From Algoriphagus kandeliae (GTDB lineage: Bacteria > Bacteroidota > Bacteroidia > Cytophagales > Cyclobacteriaceae): DNA of 64,000 nucleotides. Made by a program: the position numbers and the translations under genes. Where the stretch lies: positions 248,001 to 312,000 of the forward strand of contig NZ_SPSB01000002.1 in the NCBI RefSeq assembly GCF_004571135.1, written 5' to 3'. Below, piece by piece: positions 35,376 to 45,275 of this stretch. The notes below the pieces were generated by a model. That model searched no databases. It was not told the origin of the DNA and worked only from the letters and a program-made list of their open reading frames with translations. The first letter of the stretch is position 1; each line of letters begins with the position of its first letter.

Positions 35376-35744
35376 TTGCTTGTTATGGAAATTATTTTCA
35401 AAATTCTGATTGGAGTCATTGCAATTCTTCATCTCTTCTTTTTTTGGATGGAAAGTATAGTATGGACCACTTTTGGAAGAAAAATTTTTGGTGGGAAAAA
35501 GGAGTTTTTTGAAAGCACGAAGTCTTTGGCTGCCAATCAAGGCCTTTACAATGGGTTTTTGGCAGCTGGTCTGATTTGGTCGCTTTTGACAAAAAACCCA
35601 ACGGTTTCAAATTCGGTTTCAATCTTTTTTCTTGCCTGTGTGGCTATTGCAGGAATTTTTGGTGCAGTTACCGTCAGTAAAAAGATTTTTTGGATCCAAG
35701 CTTTTCCTGCTATTTTGGCTTTAATCCTATTTCTTGTGAAGTAA
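35376..35744 (+). CDS. DUF1304-family small membrane protein
   Basis: A 122-residue integral membrane protein with four hydrophobic segments (about 5-25, 55-70, 75-100 and 103-121). FFWMESIVWTTFGRKIFG and ANQGLYNGFLAAGLIW are the characteristic DUF1304 stretches. The function is unknown. A second in-frame ATG three codons in (35388) may be the true start. It is followed by the FAH-family gene after 19 bases. Confidence 0.9.
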   Translation: MLVMEIIFKILIGVIAILHLFFFWMESIVWTTFGRKIFGGKKEFFESTKSLAANQGLYNGFLAAGLIWSLLTKNPTVSNSVSIFFLACVAIAGIFGAVTVSKKIFWIQAFPAILALILFLVK

Positions 35745-35763
35745 AGCAAAAGCTAATCGAATT

Positions 35764-36606
35764 ATGAAACTATATAAAACATCTCAGGGAACACTTTTAT
35801 GTGATTCAGATCAAAATTATTTAGGCCCGGAATACGACTGGGATCAGTTACTGGGAAGAGAAAACTTGAGTGATTATTTAAAATCTGAAATCAAGTCTTG
35901 GGAAAAAATTACTCCCGGCCGAGCTCGTGAAATTCAAGAATCTGGATTATTAGCTCCTATGGGCAATCAGGAAATCTGGGCCGCTGGCGTAACGTATTAC
36001 CGGAGCCGAACAGCTCGAATGGAAGAATCCAAGGATGCCGGTGGAGCAGATTTTTATGATAAAGTTTATGCAGCAGATCGCCCTGAGTTATTTTTTAAGG
36101 CTACAGCATACCGAGTTTCTAATCCTGGAGGGATAGTAAATATTCGCAAAGATTCCACCTGGGATGTTCCTGAGCCCGAACTGACTCTTCTTATTTCTCC
36201 TTCTGGCAAAATTCAGGGATTTACCGTAGGCAATGATATGAGTAGCCGAAGTATTGAGGGAGAAAATCCTCTCTATTTGCCTCAAGCGAAGGTTTATCAA
36301 GGCTGTGCTTCCATCGGCCCTTGCATTTTAATTCAGGATGATCTAGATAATTCAACTTCCATTGAATTGGCTATTGAACGAGAGGGTAAAATAAGCGCAA
36401 GCGGAAAAACAGATTTGACACAATTAAAACGTAAACCACAGGAATTAGCCGATTGGTTGTTCCGGGCAAACAGTTTTCCTATCGGGTGTTTTTTGATGAC
36501 AGGAACGGGAATCGTCCCTGATGATTTTACACTTCAAGCAGGAGATCAGGTAAAGATTACTATTGCCGGTATTGGAACTTTATCAAATTCTGTAGGTGAA
36601 ATTTAA
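35764..36606 (+). CDS. Fumarylacetoacetate hydrolase-family protein
   Basis: A 280-residue FAH-fold protein. It has WAAGVTYYRSR near residue 75, EPELTLLISPSGKIQGFTVGNDMSSR with the acidic metal ligands, and GTGIVPDDFTLQAGDQVKI near the end. The FAH superfamily includes hydrolases, decarboxylases and isomerases of beta-diketo acids; related sequences are often annotated as 2-keto-3-deoxy sugar acid dehydratases. The specific substrate is not readable. Confidence 0.88.
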   Translation: MKLYKTSQGTLLCDSDQNYLGPEYDWDQLLGRENLSDYLKSEIKSWEKITPGRAREIQESGLLAPMGNQEIWAAGVTYYRSRTARMEESKDAGGADFYDKVYAADRPELFFKATAYRVSNPGGIVNIRKDSTWDVPEPELTLLISPSGKIQGFTVGNDMSSRSIEGENPLYLPQAKVYQGCASIGPCILIQDDLDNSTSIELAIEREGKISASGKTDLTQLKRKPQELADWLFRANSFPIGCFLMTGTGIVPDDFTLQAGDQVKITIAGIGTLSNSVGEI

Positions 36607-36665
36607 AATTGGAGTAGCGAATTCTATTGATCTTTCGTTCAAAGACTATGAATCAATTTTCTCCC

Positions 36666-37109
36666 ATGAAAAAAACAATAAGCTTCCTCATTATTCTTTT
36701 TGCCTTCATTTCGTGCCAAGACGAAACCGAACCGCTAGACCCGATTTTTAATCGGGATTGGGTTTTTTCTGGATATCAGAGTAGTTCAGTTCCCAATCCA
36801 ACATTTTATCCCATTACGGACTCCCTTTATACTTATCGATTCAAATCCAATGGAGACTTTACCAAGTTTATAGGAAATTATGAATTGAAGGGTAGCTTTC
36901 AGATAATTGAAGATCAAATTAATCAAAGGGAGTATTTGACTTTGGAATATGATGAGCAATCCTATCAATTGCATCGGGATGCAAATGGTTTTGGTTTGAT
37001 TCATTCCTGTGAAGCTGGTTCAGAAACCTTATTTTTCGAAGATCCCGAGACCCTAATCGGCTCTTGGAGCGCCTGTGATGGACCGGTTTTATTTTTCATT
37101 AGAAAATAA
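36666..37109 (+). CDS. Small lipoprotein of unknown function
   Basis: 147 residues from the ATG at 36666, preferred because it gives a clean lipoprotein signal MKKTISFLIILFAFISC; the two earlier in-frame ATGs (36627, 36648) give an unlikely polar leader. The rest, with NRDWVFSGYQSSS, YTYRFKSNGDFTKF and GSFQIIEDQ, looks like a lipocalin-like or META-like small beta-sheet domain as found in many Bacteroidota lipoproteins. Function unknown. Confidence 0.72.
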   Translation: MKKTISFLIILFAFISCQDETEPLDPIFNRDWVFSGYQSSSVPNPTFYPITDSLYTYRFKSNGDFTKFIGNYELKGSFQIIEDQINQREYLTLEYDEQSYQLHRDANGFGLIHSCEAGSETLFFEDPETLIGSWSACDGPVLFFIRK

Positions 37110-37119
37110 ACTGAATACT

Positions 37120-37152
37120 AAAAGCTGTTTCATGGAATGAAGCAGCTTTTTT
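37120..37152 (+). terminator. Strong rho-independent terminator
   Basis: AAAAGCTGTTTCAT (37120-37133) pairs with ATGAAGCAGCTTTT (37137-37150), one G-U pair, loop GGA, followed by TT. It ends the lipoprotein transcript and lies 11 bases upstream of the next gene. Confidence 0.9.
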
Positions 37153-37162
37153 AATTTGCCGC

Positions 37163-37597
37163 ATGACTGAGTTTTTCCAGAAAAAAATAAAGCTGCCGGC
37201 CTTTCCAGGAGGTTACCACTTAATTACCGATTTGATTGAAGAGGCAATTCCCGAAATGAGGCAAATTCAAACGGGGTTTTTGCAGGTATTTATTCAACAT
37301 ACTTCTGCCGCTTTGACCATCAATGAAAACGCGGATCCTACTGTCAGAAAAGACTTCCAAACCTTTGTAAATGAGTTGATTCCGGAGAATTATCCACGCT
37401 TTATCCACACGTATGAAGGGCCGGATGATATGCCTGCGCACATTAAAGCCAGTTTTTTTGATTCCAATCTTCAAATTCCTATTTCCGGTGGAAAACTTGC
37501 CTTAGGTATTTGGCAGGGTGTTTATTTGTGTGAATTTAGACGACATGCTTCCGCTAGAAGCTTGATTTTGACCGCTTTCGGGACTGTTAAAAAATGA
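37163..37597 (+). CDS. yjbQ: YjbQ-family protein (secondary thiamine-phosphate synthase type)
   Basis: A 144-residue UPF0047 protein. It has QVFIQHTSAALTINENADPTVRKDF, with the conserved His and Asn/Asp cluster, and LGIWQGVYLCEFRRHASARSLILT at the end. Family members bind metal and show weak thiamine-phosphate synthase activity; the true role is uncertain. A perfect DnaA box (37401-37409) and a one-mismatch box (37390-37398) lie inside it. Confidence 0.93.
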   Translation: MTEFFQKKIKLPAFPGGYHLITDLIEEAIPEMRQIQTGFLQVFIQHTSAALTINENADPTVRKDFQTFVNELIPENYPRFIHTYEGPDDMPAHIKASFFDSNLQIPISGGKLALGIWQGVYLCEFRRHASARSLILTAFGTVKK

Positions 37598-37644
37598 AAT
37601 AATACCATTCATAAAATTGTCCACTCTATCGGCTAGTACAAATG

Positions 37645-37652
37645 TACTTTTG
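37645..37652 (+). promoter_or_regulatory. Possible -7 promoter element of the DUF5916 gene
   Basis: TACTTTTG at 37645-37652 matches TAnnTTTG and lies 17 bases before the ATG at 37669, so the leader would be only a few bases. The nearest TTG upstream (37617-37619) is about 25 bases away, longer than usual, so the -33 box is doubtful. Confidence 0.4.
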
Positions 37653-37668
37653 TGAGATCAACTAGTCT

Positions 37669-39882
37669 ATGAGAGTTCTATTAAGCCTATTATTCCTGGG
37701 AAATGTCTTTATGTTTGGTGTTAAACAAGAGGCTTTTTCTCAACAAGTCAATGCCTTTGCTTTCAAGGTAAAGGAGCCGATTACATTAGATGGAATTTTG
37801 GATGAGGAAATTTGGACCTCAGAAGAAGGTTGGAATGTAAATTTCACTCAATATTTTCCCTACGATACCTCTGCAGCGGCAGCTCAAAGCCGGGTAAAAG
37901 TTGCTTTCGATGAAAACAACTTATATCTCGCCGCTGTGATGGAGAACAATGGACCGCGAGAATACGTGTCGACCTCACTCCGCCGGGATTATCGTGGAGA
38001 GCAAAATGATGGGATCAGTTTTGTTTTTGATACGTTTAATGACAAGACCAATGCCTTTCAATTTGGAATAAATCCTTATGGTGTTCAGCGGGAAGCACTT
38101 TTAGCAAATGGAGGTTCAAGATCTGAGGACCTAAACTTAGCATGGGACAATAAATGGTTTGCAAGAGCTACGATCCATGAAAACCATTGGCAAATCGAAG
38201 CAATCATTCCACTTTCCACCTTACGCTTCAAGGATGGAGCGCAAAACTGGAATGTCAATTTTTACCGAATAGATAGCCATTATGGAGAACGAAGTACCTG
38301 GGCGCCTATTCCCAGAAACTTTCCCATTATCTCAACAGCATTTAGTCGAAAGCTGATTTTCGAAGAACCGCTGAAAAAGAACTCGGCCAATATTTCCATT
38401 ATTCCCTATACTGCTGCCAGGACTTCCAAAAACTTTTTAGAAGGAACTTCTGAAAACTTGACTCCAGCTGTTGGTGGGGATGCAAAAATTGGGATTGGCC
38501 CTGCCTTGAATTTGGATTTGACTTTTAATCCGGACTTTTCACAAGTTGAGGTCGATCAACAAGTTACCAACTTGGACCGTTTTGAGATTTTCTTTCCCGA
38601 GAGGAGGCAGTTTTTCCTTGAAAACGGAGACCTTTTCGCAAGCTTTGGTCATCCTTTGGCGAGACCGTTTTTTTCTAGAAGAATTGGAGTAGATCGAGAT
38701 GAATCCACAGGACAAAACGTCCAAAATAAGATTATCTATGGAGCCCGGCTTTCCGGAAAAGTGACCGATGATTGGCGTGTGGGCTTGATGAATATGCAAA
38801 CAGCTTCTGACGAAGAGAGAGGGATTGTAGGAAAGAATTTTAGTGTGATGGCTGTTCAGAAAAAAGTCTTTTCTCGCTCCAACATCGGGTTAATTTTCGT
38901 AGATAGGGAATCTTTGGCTGTAGATGAGTTTCAAAGTCTTTTTGATCCAACTGCCTATAATCGGATGCTTGGTGTGGAATACAATTTGGCTTCTGAAGAC
39001 AATCGATGGACAGGAAAGGCCTTGTATCACCGAACTTTTGAAAATACTGAAAAGGAAGCTCCAAGGACTTTGAACGCCTATGTCTTGTATAGTGATTTGC
39101 ACTGGAGATGGAGTATTAGCTACTTGGATATAGGGGCAGGTTACAATCCTGAGGTGGGCTTTGTTCCACGGGTAGATTACAAGCGATTCAATCCAGATTT
39201 GGGCTATAGCTTTTTTCCAAAATCCAATTTTATCAACAATCATGGTCCTCGTTTGGAGTATGAATTGAGATGGAATGAAGCTTTAGGAACAACCGATAGG
39301 GATATTGGATTTCAATATCAAGTTCGATTTCAGTCCTTAGCTCAATTTTCTGTCAGCTATAAGAATAGCTACATTTATTTATTTGATGATTTTGATCCTA
39401 CCAGAACAGGTGGGGAACCACTTTTGGCAGGTACAGACTATACGACAGATCGAATTGGATTTGAATTCAGAAGTAATCCTCGGATGCCATTTAATGTTAG
39501 AATAGAAGGAGAAGCGGGAGAATATTTCACCGGGGATATTGCTTCTTTGCGCAGTGAGGTGGCTTGGCGAATCGGTTACATTGCAAATATCGGTATGAAT
39601 TTCAGTTACAATCGAATTCGTCTACCTGAGCCTCAAAACGATGCTGATTTGCTTTTGGTTGGGCCTCGAATCGATTTGACGTTCAGCAAATCAGTCTTCT
39701 GGACAACCTTTATCCAATACAATAATCAGATTGAAAATATCAATATCAATACCCGATTGCAATGGAGATTTGCTCCAGTTTCTGATTTCTTCTTGGTTTA
39801 CACAGACAACTATTTCCCAGATACTTTCTTACCTAAGCAACGTTCCTTGGTGTTGAAGTTGAACTATTGGTTGAATATTTAA
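37669..39882 (+). CDS. DUF5916-domain outer-membrane-associated protein
   Basis: A 737-residue exported protein. The signal peptide ends near EAFSQ (residue about 25). Residues about 30-230 form a CBM9-like carbohydrate-binding domain (DGILDEEIWTSEEGWNVNFTQYFPYDTSAA; FQFGINPYGVQREALLANGG). The remainder is a DUF5916 region rich in amphipathic strands (FNPDFSQVEVDQQVTNLDRFEIFFPERRQFFLENGDLF) and ends NYWLNI, consistent with an outer-membrane barrel. Function unknown; a role in surface polymer handling is inference. The stop abuts that of the convergent thioredoxin-like gene. Confidence 0.9.
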   Translation: MRVLLSLLFLGNVFMFGVKQEAFSQQVNAFAFKVKEPITLDGILDEEIWTSEEGWNVNFTQYFPYDTSAAAAQSRVKVAFDENNLYLAAVMENNGPREYVSTSLRRDYRGEQNDGISFVFDTFNDKTNAFQFGINPYGVQREALLANGGSRSEDLNLAWDNKWFARATIHENHWQIEAIIPLSTLRFKDGAQNWNVNFYRIDSHYGERSTWAPIPRNFPIISTAFSRKLIFEEPLKKNSANISIIPYTAARTSKNFLEGTSENLTPAVGGDAKIGIGPALNLDLTFNPDFSQVEVDQQVTNLDRFEIFFPERRQFFLENGDLFASFGHPLARPFFSRRIGVDRDESTGQNVQNKIIYGARLSGKVTDDWRVGLMNMQTASDEERGIVGKNFSVMAVQKKVFSRSNIGLIFVDRESLAVDEFQSLFDPTAYNRMLGVEYNLASEDNRWTGKALYHRTFENTEKEAPRTLNAYVLYSDLHWRWSISYLDIGAGYNPEVGFVPRVDYKRFNPDLGYSFFPKSNFINNHGPRLEYELRWNEALGTTDRDIGFQYQVRFQSLAQFSVSYKNSYIYLFDDFDPTRTGGEPLLAGTDYTTDRIGFEFRSNPRMPFNVRIEGEAGEYFTGDIASLRSEVAWRIGYIANIGMNFSYNRIRLPEPQNDADLLLVGPRIDLTFSKSVFWTTFIQYNNQIENININTRLQWRFAPVSDFFLVYTDNYFPDTFLPKQRSLVLKLNYWLNI

Positions 39883-40878
39883 TTATGGTATGGGCTTTCC
39901 AAACAGCCCTTCCATTTTTCGAAAGATTCGGCCTTTTATATATCCTTTCCAAATTTGATCGATGTTTCCTGCAGGATCAATGAGAATGTAAGTAGGAAAA
40001 ATCTCAATTTGATAGAGTTTGGTCACATAGCCTGTTTCATCCCAAAGGTCAGTCCAGGTAATCTGCTCTTTGTGTTTCTTAGAAGCGTTTAGCCAGATTT
40101 CTTTTCGAGGGTCATTCCAGATACTGATTATTTCTAGTTCTTCACCGAACTGCTCATGGATATCTTTGATTTCGGGAAGGGCGTCTAAGCAAGGTTTGCA
40201 GCCTGAAAATGAAAATTCCAATAGTCGATATTTTCCATTAAAATCATCAAGGGAAACCTGATTTCCAGTTCGACTTTCAAGGGTAAAATTCTGACTTGTT
40301 TCACGTTCTTTGGCGCTGAAAACAGCTTCATTTAATGATAAATCAGCAATAAATCGTTTAAATGAGTTGAGTTGCTGGAGTTCTTCCGGTATTCTCGGGA
40401 GAATCTCTTGGAGTTCTTCTTCTGAAAATGAATTGGCTTCTGAAATCAGCCAATTTAAGCCCATCTCTTTATCAAGGTTTTCCACGATTAGGGATTTTTT
40501 GCTCTCTCCTTCTGATTGGGAAATTTGATTAGAAATAGTCGAATAGGGATGCTCGGGATCAATTTTAAGTGTGGATAAGTCATCTATTTTTCCTCGAATG
40601 TGGTATGTTCCTTTTCCCACCCAAAAAGAATTTCTACCCAGGATTTTCCCATTGTTTTTCAGATGATAAAAAGAAATCTCTGTCGGTCGCTCAAGCTCAG
40701 CTTCTAGTTGTCCTGTTACAGCCTCGGTGCTTTGATATGTTTTGTTTGCAAAAGTTGTTTGTATAAAATCTTTCCCGCTAAGATTTCCTTCCAGTTCAAT
40801 GATAACTCGGGTTGTTTGGGCTAAAAGTGGAAAAGTTAGAAAGAGGTTAAGAATGAGGAATTGGCAGAATCTTTTCAT
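39883..40878 (-). CDS. TlpA/thioredoxin-like periplasmic redox protein
   Basis: A 331-residue exported protein. The signal peptide spans about 1-20 (LNLFLTFPLLAQ). Residues about 21-190 resemble the DUF4369-type domain that often precedes thioredoxin domains in Bacteroidota. The C-terminal thioredoxin fold has the redox pair C227-K-P-C230 in FSFSGCKPC and cis-Pro in EIFPTYILID. It probably reduces disulfides in the periplasm; the partner is unknown. A perfect DnaA box lies within (40570-40578). Confidence 0.88.
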   Translation of the reverse strand: MKRFCQFLILNLFLTFPLLAQTTRVIIELEGNLSGKDFIQTTFANKTYQSTEAVTGQLEAELERPTEISFYHLKNNGKILGRNSFWVGKGTYHIRGKIDDLSTLKIDPEHPYSTISNQISQSEGESKKSLIVENLDKEMGLNWLISEANSFSEEELQEILPRIPEELQQLNSFKRFIADLSLNEAVFSAKERETSQNFTLESRTGNQVSLDDFNGKYRLLEFSFSGCKPCLDALPEIKDIHEQFGEELEIISIWNDPRKEIWLNASKKHKEQITWTDLWDETGYVTKLYQIEIFPTYILIDPAGNIDQIWKGYIKGRIFRKMEGLFGKPIP

Positions 40879-40995
40879 AATCAGGCATTTTCTTCTAACA
40901 CGAAATTCGAAAACTAAGGTTTGATTACTTGATTGAAAACTACCTGACCAATCCCGATAAGATCGTCTTATTTGAAATCCAAAGGTTTGCGATTT

Positions 40996-43404
40996 TTAAT
41001 TTGTCCTTGCCTCTATCCTTACCTTTTCCCCCGTCATTAGGAATCTGCGGTAGCCGTTTTGAGTATCTGTGTTGACTTCTTTTCCCAGCACCTTCACTTG
41101 GGTATAGTTTTCCGGTATTTCCACAGACAATCCCCATTTCTTCTCGCTTTGTTCAACTTCAAGGATTAATTCATTCCCCGATTTTTGATAGCTAAGTGAA
41201 ATTTCATTTTCACCAATCTGGACTTTTTCGATCGAAGCATTTTCCCAGGAGTTTGGCATTTGAGGGCGGATGAAAATCACCTTATTCCCCGCGTCCGGTT
41301 TGATTCCAAAAAACTGAGTGACAATAGGAACCGCAAAGCTATACAGGTTCCAAGCTTGGGTAAACATCCCATAATCCGGTGAAACTTCGTAAATAGATCC
41401 CGGCAGAGCAAAGCCAAAACTTCGGGTCATTCGCTTCAGATAATCAAGTGCCCCTTTTGGATTCCCATAGTTGTTTTCACCAATGGCTGATACCCCTGTC
41501 GGTAAAGTCATTACAGCACCAGTATAGGAGAAAACCTTACTTCCTGAAAATGAGCCATCCTCATTTTCCGCACTTTCATCCCTATCGATACCAGTAACAA
41601 AGACACCAAATGGATTGGTGTACTTTCTTCCTGTTTCCAAAGCAATTCTTGCCTTTTCGGGATCTGCAACTCCCACTTCCATGGGTGTATTCACCACCCA
41701 ATTGTGGTAAATGACAAATCCCTGTTTTTGATCTTTTGGGAATGTGGATAACTTCTCTTTGGTGGTCCTTAACTCTTCTACAGCCCAAGGTTTATATAAG
41801 GTATCTGCTCGGATAATAGCGCCATCAATCAAATGTAAAGCCTCATCAGCCGTTCCGATAAAATCGGCATAACTTCCAAATTCCGGTACCCAAAAATCCT
41901 TATTGATTTTTTCGGCCAAGGCATTAGCGGTCTGTTGATAACTTTCGGCTAGGTCTGTTTTTCCAAGGATTTCGGCCATTTTTGCCACATCGCTGAAGGC
42001 TTTATAGCTGTATGAAGCTACATCAATCATTTCAGATTCTAAGCCGTGGATTTCCATCATTCCATAGCCATCTGCCAAAAGATTCCCATCAGCATCATTT
42101 TCATCCAGCAACCATTTCAAACCTTTTTCCACAGAAGGAAAATATTTCTCTAAAAACTCTCGATCTCCAGTCCATCGATACACTTCCCAAATCGTAGAAG
42201 CCCACTGTGGCGTTTCGTTGATATTTCCGGGATTGAAGACGACCCCATTGGTGGAGGCTTCATGAATGATTCTTCCATTTCCGTTGGTTTTTTCTGACAG
42301 ATTGTGGATTAACTCAATGGTACTATAAACCAATTCTTTTCTCCCTGTAGCAAGTAAGCCCTGAATCGTGTATTCACTATCTACTCCGAAAAACCAAGGG
42401 TAATCCTGTAATCCAGCTCCGAACCCCCTACCAAGTCCAGGCACATCTCTGACCAACCAATCTGTATTGTATTTGATCCATTCATAGGCTTTTTGAAGTT
42501 CTTGATCCGGAATTTGGATTTGGGATTTCTCATGAATCTCCTGGTAGCGGGCTTTTTTAGTGAACCAATCCCCTTCTAAATTTTCTTGCAATTCTGCAAA
42601 GGTTTCCAAGGCTTTAAATTCGCTTTCAGTAGAACCAGCGATAAATATGGGAATTATCAATTCCGATTCTGCAGGAATGGATAATTGAATTGAAAAGGCA
42701 GAATTGATTCCCCTTCCTTTAGAATCAATTGGGCAGGCATCTTCTTTTGGAGAAAGCGTAATTCCTGATTCACTTCCCCAGACAACAAACCAATCATTAT
42801 CCTGATCTTTGCCTAAGTAAGTTCCGGTCAATTCATTAAAGCTAACCTGATCGTCCCCATCTATCATTCCATTTTGTTCCCCCAGCCATACTGGTCTTAG
42901 GTCTACTTTCGCATTCCAGGAAAACTCAAAATCTGTCGAGGACTTTGCAGAGTTTTGAAAGCGATAGAGAACAACCATTCCTTCCCTTCCATCGGGTACG
43001 AAGTGTATTCTGTCTACAGAAAGACCTGTTGTGATTTTTCCATAGTCAATCACATTTGCAAAGGGGTAATTTGTAAAAGACTTGCCGTCTGACAAGCAAA
43101 TAGTGTTTTCTTCAATTTTTATTTGGGCACTAAAACCATCGAGCAATTTAATTGGATGCAACCAGATTCCCCCCATTTCTCCTTCCACATGCCATCCTAA
43201 ATCCGGAAAAGTCCCGTTTTGATTTCCGATTAAATACAGCCGATCTCCTGCAGCAGCAAAAGGTGAGTTCAAATAGGATTCAGTCCCTTTTAAACCTTCC
43301 AATGTGGAAATATCCTCATAGATCATCGAATAAGGGCCACTTGCTTTTTCGCAAGATTGAAAAATCAGCCCGAGGACAAAAAGCAATAAAAAGGGGTTTT
43401 TCAT
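40996..43404 (-). CDS. Six-hairpin (MGH1-like) glycosidase-type lipoprotein
   Basis: An 802-residue exported protein. The lipoprotein signal is MKNPFLLLFVLGLIFQSC. The body is an alpha/alpha-barrel: WIKYNTDWLVRDVPGLGRGFGAGLQDYPWFFGVDSEYTIQ, then INETPQWASTIWEVYRWTGDREFLEKY and DADGNLLADGYGMMEIHG resemble amylo-alpha-1,6-glucosidase and MGH1-like glycoside hydrolases. The catalytic acids are probably in DSEY and the ENEDGSF region, but this is not certain. The substrate is unknown. Confidence 0.85.
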   Translation of the reverse strand: MKNPFLLLFVLGLIFQSCEKASGPYSMIYEDISTLEGLKGTESYLNSPFAAAGDRLYLIGNQNGTFPDLGWHVEGEMGGIWLHPIKLLDGFSAQIKIEENTICLSDGKSFTNYPFANVIDYGKITTGLSVDRIHFVPDGREGMVVLYRFQNSAKSSTDFEFSWNAKVDLRPVWLGEQNGMIDGDDQVSFNELTGTYLGKDQDNDWFVVWGSESGITLSPKEDACPIDSKGRGINSAFSIQLSIPAESELIIPIFIAGSTESEFKALETFAELQENLEGDWFTKKARYQEIHEKSQIQIPDQELQKAYEWIKYNTDWLVRDVPGLGRGFGAGLQDYPWFFGVDSEYTIQGLLATGRKELVYSTIELIHNLSEKTNGNGRIIHEASTNGVVFNPGNINETPQWASTIWEVYRWTGDREFLEKYFPSVEKGLKWLLDENDADGNLLADGYGMMEIHGLESEMIDVASYSYKAFSDVAKMAEILGKTDLAESYQQTANALAEKINKDFWVPEFGSYADFIGTADEALHLIDGAIIRADTLYKPWAVEELRTTKEKLSTFPKDQKQGFVIYHNWVVNTPMEVGVADPEKARIALETGRKYTNPFGVFVTGIDRDESAENEDGSFSGSKVFSYTGAVMTLPTGVSAIGENNYGNPKGALDYLKRMTRSFGFALPGSIYEVSPDYGMFTQAWNLYSFAVPIVTQFFGIKPDAGNKVIFIRPQMPNSWENASIEKVQIGENEISLSYQKSGNELILEVEQSEKKWGLSVEIPENYTQVKVLGKEVNTDTQNGYRRFLMTGEKVRIEARTN

Positions 43405-43527
43405 AAATAGTAATGTTTGACGGAAACTATTCCTAAGCTTTCCAATGATCCCAAAAGTTAAAAAATAAGTGCTTTTGAAAATTCAAATTTTTCAAAACAC
43501 TTCAATTACACAGGCTGTTCACCCGAT

Positions 43528-44961
43528 ATGAAGCAAAGACGGATCATAGTTTGGTTTCGAAACGATTTGAGATTGCAGGATAATGAAACTTTATCGAAAG
43601 CAATCCAAATGGGAGAGGAAGTTGTTCCGGTTTATTGCTTTGATCCTCGTCATTTCGAAAAAACTGAATTAGGTTTTCCAAAGACAGGAAATTTTCGAGG
43701 CAAATTCCTTTTGGAGTCCGTACAAGATCTTCGAAACAACTTACAAAATCTAGGAGGCGATCTAGTTATCCTTCGAGGAAAGCCTGAGGAGGAGTTGGTC
43801 ACATTTGCAGAGCGAATCCAAGCAGGTGCTATCTATTTTTCTCAGGAAGTCACAGCTGAAGAATGCTATGTGGATAAGTCTCTCGAAAAGAATGCTTGGG
43901 CTAAAGGTATCGCTACCGAGAGCTTTTGGCAAACCACCTTATATCATATAGATGATTTGCCGTTTCCGATAAATCAAACCCCGGAGGTATTTACTCAATT
44001 TCGAAAATCTGTGGAGAAACTTTCATCTATTAGAGAGACTTATCCACAGCCTGAAAAAATATCTTTTCCGGAAAAAGAAATTATTCCACAAGCAGGTGTG
44101 ATGCCTGATTTACAAACTTATGGATTGGAGGAGCCTGAGTCTGAACCACGCGCGGTGATGGTTTTTGAAGGTGGAGAGCGTGCCGGACTCAGGCAAATCC
44201 ATTCCTATATATGGGAAAAGGATTTACTAAAAACCTACAAAGAGACCCGTAATGGATTGATTGGGGAAGATTACAGTTCCAAGTTTTCCGCTTGGTTGGC
44301 TTTAGGCTGTATCTCGCCGCGAACGATTTATGAAGAAGTAAAGCGATACGAGCGAGAGCGAAAGAAAAATCAAAGTACCTATTGGTTGGTTTTTGAATTG
44401 ATTTGGCGGGATTATTTCCGCTTTATCACCAAGAAACACGGAAACAAAGTTTTCCACATTGGTGGCATCAAAAATCTAAAGGACTCCTGGAGAAGGGATA
44501 ATGCTGTTTTTCAGCGTTGGTGTGAGGGGCAGACAGGAGTTCCTTTTGTTGATGCAAATATGCTGGAATTGAAAAATTCAGGTTTCATGTCCAATCGCGG
44601 TCGTCAAAATGTTGCAAGCTTTTTGGTAAATGATTTAGGGATTGATTGGACTTGGGGTGCCAGTTATTTTGAGAGTGTGTTGATCGATTATGATGTTTGC
44701 TCTAATTGGGGAAATTGGATGTATGTAGGTGGTGTAGGAAATGATCCTCGGGAAAACCGCTATTTCAATATTCTACGGCAAGGCAAAAATTACGATCGAA
44801 ATGGAGATTATGTCCGATTGTGGATTCCTGAATTAGCTGCTTTGAAAGGCTTTGATATTCATCAGCCTTGGGACTTATCCACAATCGAATTGCAAAAAGC
44901 AGGGATCAGAATAGAAGGAACTTATCCACAGCCTTTGGTTGACTTACAGTCTGCCTACTGA
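43528..44961 (+). CDS. DASH-family cryptochrome / deoxyribodipyrimidine photolyase
   Basis: A 477-residue FAD protein that uses blue light to reverse pyrimidine dimers, in CRY-DASH mainly in single-stranded DNA. The N-terminal Rossmann domain reads IVWFRNDLRLQDNETL. The FAD-binding domain has SSKFSAWLALGCISPRTIYEEVKRYE and WRRDNAVFQRWCEGQTGVPFVDANMLEL. It also has SNRGRQNVASFLVNDLGIDW and NWGNWMYVGGVGNDPRENRYFN, the DASH signatures. Five perfect DnaA boxes lie in or just after this gene. Confidence 0.93.
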   Translation: MKQRRIIVWFRNDLRLQDNETLSKAIQMGEEVVPVYCFDPRHFEKTELGFPKTGNFRGKFLLESVQDLRNNLQNLGGDLVILRGKPEEELVTFAERIQAGAIYFSQEVTAEECYVDKSLEKNAWAKGIATESFWQTTLYHIDDLPFPINQTPEVFTQFRKSVEKLSSIRETYPQPEKISFPEKEIIPQAGVMPDLQTYGLEEPESEPRAVMVFEGGERAGLRQIHSYIWEKDLLKTYKETRNGLIGEDYSSKFSAWLALGCISPRTIYEEVKRYERERKKNQSTYWLVFELIWRDYFRFITKKHGNKVFHIGGIKNLKDSWRRDNAVFQRWCEGQTGVPFVDANMLELKNSGFMSNRGRQNVASFLVNDLGIDWTWGASYFESVLIDYDVCSNWGNWMYVGGVGNDPRENRYFNILRQGKNYDRNGDYVRLWIPELAALKGFDIHQPWDLSTIELQKAGIRIEGTYPQPLVDLQSAY

Positions 44962-44980
44962 ATTTTAAATTGTGGATAAA

Positions 44981-45250
44981 TCAGTTTGCCTTGCTTCTAT
45001 TTTGTTTGATTTTTTCTCTAAAGGTTGGGTTGGGTTTCCAAAAGAGAAAGTACTCAAAGGCAAACCAAAATCCCATATAGACTAACAGTATTAAATAGGA
45101 TTCTGGTTTTTGTAGAAAACTCCAATCAAAGCCTATATTCAATCTATAATTGCCAAAGGTTACAATCCAATTGACTAAAGCAGCCAAGACCGTCCAAAGC
45201 CAAAAGACTTTCAGGAAAAGTGTGAAATCTGGAAACCTATTTTTATTCAT
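44981..45250 (-). CDS. Hypothetical small membrane protein
   Basis: An 89-residue protein with two probable membrane helices (about 10-31 and 48-70), aromatic rich, with a basic C-terminus (REKIKQNRSKAN). No family is recognised. It lies between the photolyase, whose stop is 19 bases away convergently, and the serine hydrolase gene 25 bases upstream on the same strand. Confidence 0.65.
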   Translation of the reverse strand: MNKNRFPDFTLFLKVFWLWTVLAALVNWIVTFGNYRLNIGFDWSFLQKPESYLILLVYMGFWFAFEYFLFWKPNPTFREKIKQNRSKAN

Positions 45251-45275
45251 TTTTTTAGATTACTCGTCTTCTAAA

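Noticed and set aside
40301..40315. Third parS-like site (TTGTTTCACGTTC)
   Set aside because: It shares GTTTCACGT but the second half does not match the palindrome, so it is probably chance within the redox protein gene.
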